A stretch of DNA of 30,302 bases from Trichomonas tenax (lineage: Eukaryota > Parabasalia > Trichomonadida > Trichomonadidae): positions 1 through 30,302 of the forward strand of contig JALKBU010000626.1 in NCBI GenBank assembly GCA_023091735.1. Direction: 5' to 3'. The first letter of the stretch is position 1, and each line of letters starts with the position of its first letter. The translations under genes were made by a program, and so were the position numbers. This document shows positions 20,841-29,199 of this stretch, piece after piece. The notes under the pieces are model-generated. The model ran no database searches, had not been told where the DNA came from, and was given only the letters and a program-made list of their open reading frames with translations.

Positions 20841-21175
20841 GATACTTAAATTTTTAAAATATGCATACATAGGCTAGATATTTAATTGTGTTCAATCAGA
20901 TATAGCATTGAAATGATGCAATAATTTTAAATATTTAAAATATTCTTGAATAAGATGCACCAATAGCTTCCAAAAGACAGATGCATACGTGTTATCGATA
21001 CTTATGCCTCTTTTATGAATATAATCAACAATTTCAAAATGAATTTTGTAAAAAACATCGTTAAACATAATGTTTTCGGGTAAAAAATTATTATGATAAT
21101 ATATTAGAAGTAAAATTATCGAAAACAATATTTGGCGGGAGAAAAGTGACATAATTATTATTTATGTCCAACTTC

Positions 21176-21410
21176 ACTACAAAGTAGCTGAAAACACGCT
21201 CAGTCACTACAAAACATATTGAAAACACGCTCAGTCACTACAAAACAGATCGAAAACAAGCTTAGTCACTACAAAGTAGCTGAAAACAAGCTTATTCATT
21301 GCAAAGTAACTGAAATCACGCTCAGTCACTACAAACCAACTGAAAACACGCTCAGTCAGTACAAAACAGATTGAAAACACGCTCAGTCACTACAAACCAA
21401 CTGAAAACAA
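21176..21410. repeat. 30-bp minisatellite inside the element
   Basis: About eight head-to-tail units of 29-31 bp with the plan actacaaa + variable 7-8 bases (gtagctg, acagattg, ccaactg) + aaaacacgctcagtc. The variable core alternates between a few versions, so units were shuffled by unequal exchange. There are no unique spacers, so this is not a CRISPR array. Confidence 0.9.
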
Positions 21411-21996
21411 ACCTTTTGGAAGATGCTATTTTTTGACAACCATATGAAACAATTTTGTTTTACCTATATTGGCATCTTAAATTTTTTTTATTTTCTAATT
21501 TGTTTTCAATTTTTATGGATTATTCATTGATTTATCATAATTCCTAAATTGCAATTGCAAAGTATATTATTTCTTGGTATGAAATATTGCAATAAATAAA
21601 AGGTGCGTGTATATTTAGAAATCGAATTCAACGTATATAATTATGAACTTAAATATCAAATATCAACGTATTGTTGCATTATGTTTGTGATGCAATCTTA
21701 TCGAGTCTCTTAATTCCGTTCTAAATTCAAGAATATTCTTCTTGTGCCAAATATATACGGAATTATTAAGCATTCATGCGACAAAATTAATAAGTGTCAT
21801 CCACAGAGAAAAACCTTTAAACAGTTTTCTCCAATAATGGTACTTTAATTTCAAATATTGCAATTTTGAAAATTGTGAGAGGTGCTTTTTTCCAATGTAA
21901 ATATTTCATTCGATTTACATCTATAATTGCTATCAAACAGTACATAAATATATCGACCAATGACATAAGAAATTGTTCAACAATATAATTTGCTAA

Positions 21997-22178
21997 AAAC
22001 ACATATTTTGAAAGTAATATTAAAATTATCTAAGTGACAGCGAGGGTAAACTATGTGTTTGACAATTGAAACAAATGCAGCACAGAAAATAATTCCGATA
22101 TCCGCTACGAATAATTCGCCTTCTTGCCTAGAAGTATTAGTTCTAGAAAAAATCGCGACTTTCAACGAAGTTATTTTT
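21997..22178 (-). repeat. Right terminal inverted repeat of the element
   Basis: 182-bp reverse-complement partner of 20659-20840. Just outside it, after six bases (gatgcc), lies the right copy of the 9-bp target duplication. Confidence 0.9.
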
Positions 22179-22412
22179 GATGCCATATAAAAATGTGTCA
22201 AAAATGAAACAAAATATGAATGAGACACCAGAAATATTGCCATTTCTACGTTTGCCGTTTTGTGCTCTTATCAGTTTTGATGCCATCATTCCATATGGAA
22301 TCAAGTTTAATAACCAAATGACAAGCAACACAATGACCAATGGATGGTCACACCATCGAAATCTACTAAATTTGCAGTTCAAATAAAATAACTCATCATA
22401 GATGGTCTTCAT

Positions 22413-23240
22413 CACAAATTAAATGACAAAATTTGAGAGTCTGTGTCAATTTCACTTTGTAGAGTATTTCAAATCGTAATGCAAGACGAACTCCATTGTG
22501 CTTTTGGTCATTAACTGAAAGAGTTGAATAATTGTCATAATTATAATAATTAGCTTCAAAAACTCATACCATGTAATAGACCATATGCGAAACTGACAAG
22601 TCTAAAAGTTCAATTGAGTGATGTAACAAATATATTTTGGCAACTAAGATTATTCAGTTCTAAATAACTGAATCAATACAACATAATTAAGAGCATCTTT
22701 GCATACATATTTATAATCATTATTCGTATCTAAGCGATTGAATTATTGAATATCCCAAAATTTCATTGCAATGACAATTAATCTACATGAGCATATATTG
22801 TACTCATCATTGTAATATGTGTTTTCATCTGTGATCCAATAATTTTTAATTTTGGAGATACAATTCAAAATTCATTAATTCGAAAGTTAAAACAACATTG
22901 GTATGAATGAAATTGAATAGCATTAGCCTCCTTTATAACAAAGAAGGCAATTATAAACCAAATATAAACATTTACTAAATTCAATATATTTTTCTAACCT
23001 TGCATTTGAAGAAGCTTCAAAATGAGGTTAGAACCAATGCAATATCAATTCTTTTCATCAAACATGCATAAAAAGTATAAGTTATCTTTGATCGAAATAT
23101 GAGCTGGAAACTAAATGAAATATAAATGTATCCATGTATCATTTGTAGTATATCTCATGGCTAAGATAAGAGCTATAATAAAAATCTAATATCTATGTAA
23201 TATAAGGTGTTTCCTTAACAGATAATATAGCAATGAAAGA
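22413..23240. other. Intergenic region within the membrane-protein array
   Basis: AT-rich DNA between copy B and the intact copy C. Minus-strand pieces around 22900-23100 (for example IDIALVLTSF) vaguely resemble a family helix but are too short to call a further dead copy. Nothing else is supported. Confidence 0.4.
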
Positions 23241-24164
23241 TTAAAGGTAAGTTGTTGGTAAAGTTATAGCATCTAGAACAGAATCAACATCATGTGACGT
23301 TTCCTGGTTCTGAGTGTCATCAAATCCTTCGATTGAAAGTAAATAAATAATATATAACAAAACTTGGTTTTCTATGAAACAGCACATTGTCCTAATGATA
23401 GAAAATACATAAATATATGCTGTTGAATGATTTCGAAATGCAAAACGGAATGCCATAGTCTGAGATGCAGTTAAACCAGTAAAGTCAATAAATGTTTGTA
23501 TAGAATACACAAGAATAGAGTACTTTAGCTTTAACCTTAATCTGACAGGCAAATACAGCCTAATATTGGATAAAACAAATGATATTCCCATTATGACTAA
23601 AACAAAGCCATTCAAGAAGAGCTGAGACGGTAGACGCATTTTATTGTATAAATCAACGAATATGAAGTAAGAAAATTTGGAGCTTTCCGTGAAATTAATG
23701 TAGATAAATGGAAGTCGAATCAATAGAAAGATTAAATAAATGGTTTGAATTACACGAGTTAAGTAATTCAAGACCGTGGCACCCTTTACTTTGAATGCAA
23801 GCAAAATATGCGTGATATGCACACAAAATAGTGCAATAGAGAGTATTTTCAAATCGACGATTATTGTTGATAATTTGTGGGCTTCAGAGAATTGACTCTT
23901 AACTGATTTATAGTTAAAAACGAATTGATAAAAAAATAATAAAAACGTGTTGTTGATGAGTGCAATTATGTATAAGATTCCTGGAATGTTGCCTACAGCA
24001 AGCTTGTTTTCAAGGTTCCTAATCATCTTTGCACATATAATTGCAAAAGGAATCAAATTTAACAGCCAAATGATGAACAACACGTAGATCCAAGGGTGGT
24101 CGCAAGTTTCGAACATCGTCACTTTGCAGTTGTGTATGAAAAGATCGTTATAGATGTCTTTCAT
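23241..24164 (-). CDS. Seven-transmembrane protein, intact member of a tandem family
   Basis: A 307-residue polytopic membrane protein from the ATG at 24164. I count seven hydrophobic helices: about residues 27-46 (VLFIIWLLNLIPFAI), 62-84, 98-122 (ILSIALFCVHITHILLAF), 133-157, 178-204 (LFLNGFVLVIMGISFVLS), 213-232 and 252-279 (ENQVLLYIIYLL), with a short polar C-tail. There is no signal peptide. The seven-helix plan suggests a receptor-like or transporter-like protein, but I see no rhodopsin-family DRY or NPxxY motif and do not recognise the family. Two degraded relatives lie downstream on the same strand. An initiator-like TCATTT occurs at 24172-24177 (minus strand), 8-13 nt before the ATG, and copy B has the same arrangement, so this was probably the ancestral promoter form. 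Confidence 0.8.
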   Translation of the reverse strand: MKDIYNDLFIHNCKVTMFETCDHPWIYVLFIIWLLNLIPFAIICAKMIRNLENKLAVGNIPGILYIIALINNTFLLFFYQFVFNYKSVKSQFSEAHKLSTIIVDLKILSIALFCVHITHILLAFKVKGATVLNYLTRVIQTIYLIFLLIRLPFIYINFTESSKFSYFIFVDLYNKMRLPSQLFLNGFVLVIMGISFVLSNIRLYLPVRLRLKLKYSILVYSIQTFIDFTGLTASQTMAFRFAFRNHSTAYIYVFSIIRTMCCFIENQVLLYIIYLLSIEGFDDTQNQETSHDVDSVLDAITLPTTYL

Positions 24165-24540
24165 TCACGTCAAATGAAATAAGAGTATCATTTTTTCATT
24201 ATGAGCAGGAATATTGGTGTACAATCATTTCTTCTATCTAAGTTTCGATCCAAATTCTAAATTTATTCTCAACTCATTTCGGTTTGGAATTATTCCGGAA
24301 AATAAGTAAAATCGCTTTATAAACATCATCAAAATCATAATGTTGGTGGATAAAACAAGCATCAAAAATCTCTTATATGAACATATGAAATTATTTTGAT
24401 GAAATATGTAAAATGCTTAAGGACATCGAACACGCTACACTAATGCATGTTATGTTTAGAAAGACAAGCCGAAATATGTAATATTTCCAATATGAAGGGG
24501 AAAGATGCAGACCCTATTTTAAATAAGGTTCTTGTCAAAT
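24165..24540. promoter_or_regulatory. Divergent promoter region of membrane protein and small GTPase
   Basis: About 375 bp of AT-rich DNA between the minus-strand membrane protein gene and the plus-strand GTPase gene. It contains TCATTT (minus strand) at 24172-24177 for the former and TCAAAT at 24535-24540 directly before the GTPase ATG. A plus-strand frame from 24447 overlaps the GTPase gene and has no support. Confidence 0.35.
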
Positions 24541-25128
24541 ATGATAAGTGGGCAAGTTACAGAGTACCGCTTAGCAGTTTTCGGATTAAATGGTTCAGGA
24601 AAGACGAGCTTCGTCAAGAAAATATGCTATGGAGATATGGGTGAAACTACAACAACCACTGAAGAATTTCAAGATACTGCAATCTTTGATAAAACGTTTG
24701 TTTATCTTTGGGACTTTCCACAGCAATATGTAAGTTCAGCAAATGCCGATGACATTATTATTGGGTTCGGAGGCGCTGTATTTTTAATTGATGCAACTGA
24801 ATTGTCTAAAATTGATCAAATTAGAGAATACTTCGAAGATTTACAGAAGTCTGTATGCATTAGCGACCTTCCTTTCATCTTCTTATGCTCGAAGATGGAT
24901 TTAGTTGAAGATGAAACACTCGTGAAGCCTTCAGCAATTGTCAAGGAGGTTATGAAGAACACAAAAAAGTTCCAATGCATCTTATTTTCATCGAAAACAG
25001 GAGAAGGAGTTGATCAATTCCAACAATGGATTATTAATTCAGCTAAATCAGCGTTCTCGACTACATTTTCACCAGATCAAACCAGCTCTAACTTTGTTAG
25101 CCAAACAAACATGAAAGTTTTAAGATAA
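24541..25128 (+). CDS. Divergent Arf/Rag-like small GTPase
   Basis: A 195-residue protein. The open frame begins three codons earlier with TTG; the first ATG is at 24541 (MISGQVTEYRLAVFG). G1 is canonical, GLNGSGKTS at residues 15-23. The G3 site reads WDFPQQY at residues 57-63 where Arf, Arl and Rag proteins have WDxGGQ, so the glycines are lost but the Asp and a Gln remain. G4 is SKMD at 117-120 (Asn of NKxD replaced by Ser) and G5 is SSK at 150-152. The KMDLV segment recalls Rag/Gtr GTPases, but the C-terminal roadblock domain of those is absent and the length fits Arf/Arl. There is no Gly2 for myristoylation and no C-terminal Cys for prenylation, so it may be cytosolic or partner-bound. 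Nucleotide binding is likely; normal hydrolysis is doubtful. Confidence 0.85.
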   Translation: MISGQVTEYRLAVFGLNGSGKTSFVKKICYGDMGETTTTTEEFQDTAIFDKTFVYLWDFPQQYVSSANADDIIIGFGGAVFLIDATELSKIDQIREYFEDLQKSVCISDLPFIFLCSKMDLVEDETLVKPSAIVKEVMKNTKKFQCILFSSKTGEGVDQFQQWIINSAKSAFSTTFSPDQTSSNFVSQTNMKVLR

Positions 25129-25598
25129 TTTGTTTATTTAATGTAAATATATGTATTGCTTATGATGTAATTACTTGCTTTCATATTCCAAATTTTGTTG
25201 TAGCAACAATTCATTTCAGCAAAAATACAAAATATATTCCGTGATCAATTTAACAATAGACCTTTAAGCTAAGCGAATGCAAATACATTTTCTATTTGAT
25301 TAACTTTTATGCCATTCAAGATAAATGTATTTAAATAAATCTTTGATATATTGTTGAAATTTAATGAAATCATCCTTATATAAACATTTTGACAACAATT
25401 AATTTTCCACACGGTATATTTGCACATAACATTACCTCAATATATGTTATTATCAGACCTATTGAGGATAATCATTTTGACAATTATTTTAATTTACATG
25501 CCAATTTATAAATTACATAACGCAATCATGGTTTACATGACAAAATCATCGATAGCCACAAAAAGGTGCCGGCGGTTTGGTCAAGCCTTTTTCGAAAG
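25129..25598. promoter_or_regulatory. Upstream region of ribosomal protein gene eS10
   Basis: AT-rich spacer becoming GC-rich in the last 40 bp. It has two copies of the TTTACATG motif (25493-25500 and 25532-25545, the second as tttacatgacaaaa), and a TCA at about 25580, 20 nt before the eS10 ATG. The frame continues upstream of the ATG to a GTG at 25566, which I do not take as the start. Confidence 0.4.
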
Positions 25599-26021
25599 AT
25601 GTATATGCCTACAGTCATCCGCCGCAGAATCCTCCGTTATCTCTTCGAGAACGGCGTCCTTTGCGTCTCTGACATCCAGTCTGGCACGCACGAAGAGCTC
25701 GACTGCCTCAACATCTACCCATACCAGATCGGCCGCGCCTTCGTCACAAAGGGCTTCTGCACAAAGACATACGCCTGGGCCCATGCCTACTACACACTCA
25801 CAGACAAGGGCATTGAGTACCTCCGCAACTACTTCGGCCTTCCAGCCAATGCTGCTCCAGCTACACTCCGCGAAGCTGACACAAAGGTCCTCGAGTCCCG
25901 CCGCGAGCGCCCACAGCGCGGTGGCCCACGCCGATTCGGTGCCCAACGTGGTGACCGCCCACAGCGTGGTGGCATCCGTGGCGAGCGCCCGGCACGCGCT
26001 GAGCGCCCACAGCAGGAGTAA
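25599..26021 (+). CDS. RPS10: 40S ribosomal protein eS10
   Basis: A 140-residue protein if the first ATG (25599, MYMPTVIRR) is used; a second ATG lies two codons on, and eS10 proteins normally begin M-x-x-P, so either is possible. The eS10 winged-helix domain covers residues ~1-95: RRRILRYLFENGVLCV, then RAFVTKGFCTKTYAWAHAYY and LTDKGIEYLRNYFGLPA, followed by the family's PATLR motif. The C-terminal ~45 residues are Arg/Gly-rich with repeated RPQRGG, typical of eS10 tails and likely methylated. The protein sits in the 40S head near the mRNA entry side. Strongly GC-rich third positions compared with neighbours fit codon bias of a highly expressed gene. Confidence 0.95.
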   Translation: MYMPTVIRRRILRYLFENGVLCVSDIQSGTHEELDCLNIYPYQIGRAFVTKGFCTKTYAWAHAYYTLTDKGIEYLRNYFGLPANAAPATLREADTKVLESRRERPQRGGPRRFGAQRGDRPQRGGIRGERPARAERPQQE

Positions 26022-26623
26022 GCTGATTCTTAGACTTAACTAAATACTTTTCCTTTAATAAGGAAAGCTGCAATCTAGATAATTGCCGCAAATTCGACTA
26101 ACTCGCACTTTTTCTTATATATTTTTCACCACTACATTCAGCAATTACTGATTCATTGCCAAATGTTCCATTTTGAATATCAAATAAGAACCAGTCTTTG
26201 ATTAATTAATATTGTGAAAATAAATTATCTGTTCATTCCGTATTTAATGCATCATTGACTTCATCATCAAAAATCCGTTTTAATAAAAAAAACCACAAAA
26301 TCAGAATCTGCAAGTTAACAACTGAGTATTACAATTTCCATGTGCCAGCTTGACTATATTTAAAATAACAATGTTCAAATTCAAAATTAAAATGTATCAA
26401 ATTCGATTATTGAATATTGGACTCTAAAATTTGGGCATTTGAATAGACCAATAATAAGGAAGTTACATATAGAAGGAATTATATATTTGACAATAAACAT
26501 ATGATCTGCCATGTAAAATATCCTTAATTTTGGTTGACGTAAAATAAGATTTCTCATTTTTCGAAGCGAATCAATCATGTTGTCAGTTTTTGATGCATCT
26601 ATTGCTTTATTTCATTTCGTTGT
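26022..26623. other. AT-rich intergenic region, no gene seen
   Basis: Between eS10 and the next plus-strand gene. A 63-codon minus-strand frame (26387-26578) has no motif. TCATTT at 26612-26617 is 10 nt from the downstream ATG and matches the initiator-like motif. Confidence 0.5.
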
Positions 26624-28774
26624 ATGGAACAAATTCTAGAGTCAACTCGAGGCGAAAAAGACACGATTGACGAGTCCCTGTCGAAGTACAACCGGGAGAA
26701 CTCCGTCGGAAACCTATACGACAAGATAAAAGGCAACTTTCAAACAAAAATAAATTCAAAATTATCGGAACTCATTCAGAGCTTGAGAATTGTCATGGAT
26801 TACAACTACATGCTCATCCAGGACATTAACTATTATCAAATTTCAGATGTAAGATTCATATTAAAAAACTTCGAAATTAAAAAAGACACAATATCATCGA
26901 ATCTCGACGATCTCATTGGATATTACTCTGTTGCACACCCAGAAGAGTTCGCACAAATAATTTACGCTTCTCTCTCAGATCTTCAATACTTTTCAGAAGA
27001 TGAAAGAAATTACTTCGCAATGTGCACTATTCCATCATTTTTTAAGTACTTCATCATAGAGGAGTCGCAAAATAACTTCATCCGATTCGTTTACGGCATT
27101 TTTCAGACTCATATCTATATTCGAGGTTACTTTTTCACTTATAGTTCAGAATTCATATCAAAAATCATTCTATCATTCTTTTTATCGTTTGGCACATCAA
27201 AGATAATGAATGATATCTTCGAATACGCATTTATTCCACTCGCTAGAGATTTATTTTCGAGTTCAAGAATTTATGAGCAAGCAAGACTTGGAATTAAGTG
27301 TACGCAATACGATGATTTCATTGAAACACTCGCAAATAACTTTTTGTCAAGATTTTGGTATTGTATTCCATTAATTGGGCGACAGATCAGACTTTTCATA
27401 TCAAACATCCTTGAATTGGATAGGAATGACGTAATCAAGTTTTATTTCATCTTCGAAAATCTCGTTAATCAATCGCTTTTGATTCCTTCAACACATGAAA
27501 ATGAATTTTCTATAGGAGTCAAAAAAGACATAATAGAGTACTACCAGAAGCAGTACAAACCGAACCAATCTAGCCACACGAATAAGGTCATGAGTTCAAT
27601 ACTTGCTAAGCTCTCAAATATTACGGGTGTTGAAGATATCACTAATTTTAACAGTGGTCTTCTTCACTTTCCAATACACACTTATTTTTCATTCTATGAT
27701 CTCTACTTGATCCAGAAAACGGTCAAAAGGTATTCCTCTTTCGTTGAGAAGTGTGATGACACGCTTACATCATTCTTGAAGACATACAAGAATCATAAGT
27801 TAGCTTCGAATCAATCTAAAGAGATTTTCATTAAAGTCAATATTTATCAAATGACAAAACTTGCAAATGAGCTCTCAAACTCCATTGTTCCACTCAAAAA
27901 CACAGAAACTATAGACACGTTCATGGCAGCACTCAACATTAATTTTATACCACTATCAAATGCTATGAACCCAACAAATGTTATGATCAATCTTTTAGCA
28001 CATCAAATACCTGAACTCCGTTATCACATGAATCAGAGCGAAGTTTCGTTCAGCAAGATTGCAAGTATCGCCGAAAATAACAGAGCTAATTACCAACACA
28101 TCGTTAAGCTATTCACGGCAACTCTTGATCACCTCAATGAGCAATGCGCAGATCTGAATTTATGTCTCTCTTCATACAAAAGTTATCTTCTTGAGAACAT
28201 ATTCGCTAAAGAAATAAGAATTGCAATATTTGATCAGAGACTCGCAAACTATCCACCAAACTTCTCGCAGTTATCAGAATACATTAAGAATTACTGCATA
28301 TCGAATGATATTCAAGAATATGATTCACGGCTGCAGAAAGTTGGATTATTGGTTTGGTATGACATTCTCTGCTATAAATATAACGAATCTTTACTTGCAA
28401 ACGTCAATTATACATACGAGAACCTAATATCAAAGTTTGAATCTGTTGGACATCAGATAAGCAAAAGATCTCATAACGGAATTCTCATCCAGAAGTGTAT
28501 AGACATTTTATCTCTCCTTAATTTCACAAACGATGTTCATACGATCATCAAGATTATTATGTATGTTTTCGATATGTTAGATACCAAGAATCTTGACATT
28601 TTGTCATATGTTATCGTTGAATCGAGAGCTTATAACTTGTTTAACTTTGAGAAATTCATGATATCATTTATAACAAATCGTCAAGTTTTCATAGAGCTCT
28701 ATGGAGAAAAAGCACATCAATCTCTTGTGATGTTTTTGAGCTGTATTAATCATATAAGAATGCGTTGTTTATAA
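26624..28774 (+). CDS. Large helical protein of unknown function, possibly RasGAP/VPS9-like
   Basis: A 716-residue soluble protein, mostly alpha-helical, with no signal peptide and no clear membrane helices. The N-terminus is polar (MEQILESTRGEKDTIDESLS). Residues ~95-300 contain Phe/Tyr-rich helices (SLSDLQYFSEDERNYFAM, FVYGIFQTHIYIRGYFFTYS), a texture like RasGAP-type helical domains. The C-terminal third (VGLLVWYDILCYKYNESLL, then LLNFTNDVHTIIKIIMYVFD) could be another helical domain such as VPS9. I cannot point to a catalytic arginine finger or a diagnostic motif, so these are only suggestions. The start is the first ATG, 10 nt after an initiator-like TCATTT. It follows eS10 on the same strand with its own promoter-like element. 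Confidence 0.8.
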   Translation: MEQILESTRGEKDTIDESLSKYNRENSVGNLYDKIKGNFQTKINSKLSELIQSLRIVMDYNYMLIQDINYYQISDVRFILKNFEIKKDTISSNLDDLIGYYSVAHPEEFAQIIYASLSDLQYFSEDERNYFAMCTIPSFFKYFIIEESQNNFIRFVYGIFQTHIYIRGYFFTYSSEFISKIILSFFLSFGTSKIMNDIFEYAFIPLARDLFSSSRIYEQARLGIKCTQYDDFIETLANNFLSRFWYCIPLIGRQIRLFISNILELDRNDVIKFYFIFENLVNQSLLIPSTHENEFSIGVKKDIIEYYQKQYKPNQSSHTNKVMSSILAKLSNITGVEDITNFNSGLLHFPIHTYFSFYDLYLIQKTVKRYSSFVEKCDDTLTSFLKTYKNHKLASNQSKEIFIKVNIYQMTKLANELSNSIVPLKNTETIDTFMAALNINFIPLSNAMNPTNVMINLLAHQIPELRYHMNQSEVSFSKIASIAENNRANYQHIVKLFTATLDHLNEQCADLNLCLSSYKSYLLENIFAKEIRIAIFDQRLANYPPNFSQLSEYIKNYCISNDIQEYDSRLQKVGLLVWYDILCYKYNESLLANVNYTYENLISKFESVGHQISKRSHNGILIQKCIDILSLLNFTNDVHTIIKIIMYVFDMLDTKNLDILSYVIVESRAYNLFNFEKFMISFITNRQVFIELYGEKAHQSLVMFLSCINHIRMRCL

Positions 28775-28812
28775 AAATTGTTTGTATATTTCTATTTACT
28801 TAAAGAGTGGTA

Positions 28813-29199
28813 TTATAAAGCCGTACAATCGATGAAATCGTTAAAACACAAAATATCAGTATCAATGTTTTGCTTTGTATAGTTTTGATTTAGAAGTCTT
28901 TTCTTGAGAGTTCTAAATCTGTTCTTTATGTTTGTTGCATTTCTTCCAGGTAAATATTTCGATATTTCGACCCACTTTGGTCCAATCATTTGAAACAACT
29001 TTAAAACTTGGTCGTCTTCATCTTCAATCTATTGTTTATTCTGAGTTTCTTTATATAAGTATTGATTAAATCTGTCACGACATTGTTCTGCTGTTTTTTC
29101 ATGGAAGAAATATGCAATGTCCTTCCATTTCGTTGTCTTTTTCCATGCAAGAAGGATCAATATCGAGTCCTCTTTTTCACTAAATCGGCTTTTGTTCAT
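28813..29199 (-). pseudogene. Two-repeat Myb DNA-binding protein with one internal stop
   Basis: From the ATG at 29199 the frame runs 56 codons (MNKSRFSEKEDSILILLAWK, then WKDIAYFFHEKTAEQCRDRF) to a TAG at 29029-29031, then continues in the same frame for 72 codons (IEDEDDQVLKLFQMIGPKW, then ISKYLPGRNATNIKNRF) to a stop at 28813. The two halves are the R2-like and R3-like repeats of small trichomonad Myb factors, with the expected Trp spacing and the NIKNRFRTL recognition helix. The break falls exactly in the linker between repeats. An initiator-like TCATTT lies at 29214-29219 (minus strand). A single stop in otherwise intact sequence suggests very recent inactivation, an allele, or a sequencing error. 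Confidence 0.8.

Larger units (their letters stand above)
20655..22184. mobile_element. Mutator-like (MULE-type) non-autonomous element
   Basis: A 1530-bp insertion inside a membrane protein gene. Its ends are near-perfect inverted repeats of 182 bp (20659-20840 and 21997-22178) that differ at only about five positions. It is flanked by a 9-bp direct duplication atataaaaa (20646-20654 and 22185-22193), exactly where the host reading frame is interrupted. Long terminal inverted repeats with 9-bp target duplications are the hallmark of Mutator-like elements, which are known in Trichomonas. The termini begin with GG (GGGAAAAAATAAC / GGCATCAAAAATAAC). No transposase is recognisable inside: two minus-strand frames (20892-21152 and 21817-22002) have no motif I know. 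The interior includes a minisatellite at 21176-21410. It is probably non-autonomous. Confidence 0.85.
20010..22412 (-). pseudogene. Seven-helix membrane protein family, dead copy B, split by insertion
   Basis: The N-terminal part runs from the ATG at 22412 (MKTIYDELF; the frame opens one codon earlier with GTG) through TM1 (VIVLLVIWLLNLIPYGMMA) to TFLYG near 22185, where an inserted element starts. The coding sequence resumes at 20654 (FLYFFLSFGFNYRS, aligned to FLLFFYQFVFNYKS of the intact gene) and continues with a TGA at 20532-20534 and frame changes near 20510 and 20248, ending with IENEILLYIVYLLSIQEYQF near 20040. A TCATTT initiator-like element lies at 22421-22426 (minus strand). The split joins in frame if the element and one 9-bp duplication are ignored, so the insertion hit a gene that was then still coding or only recently dead. 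Confidence 0.85.

Noticed and set aside
21176..21410. CRISPR-like array
   Set aside because: Units are contiguous with no unique spacers of regular length, no cas genes are near, and the host is eukaryotic.
21977..22243. 88-codon minus-strand frame across the right arm of the element
   Set aside because: It crosses the insertion boundary into host sequence in another frame, so it cannot be an original gene as it stands.
25420..26043. 207-codon Ser/Arg/Ala-rich plus-strand frame over eS10
   Set aside because: It is an out-of-frame shadow of the GC-rich eS10 gene and has the biased composition expected of that.
174..29199. Stop codon reassignment, since several otherwise good frames contain TAA or TAG
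   Set aside because: Intact genes end cleanly with TAA (E2, eS10, GTPase), TAG (4530 and 13174 genes) and TGA (coiled-coil gene). The broken loci also have frameshifts or lost motifs, so pseudogenes explain them better.
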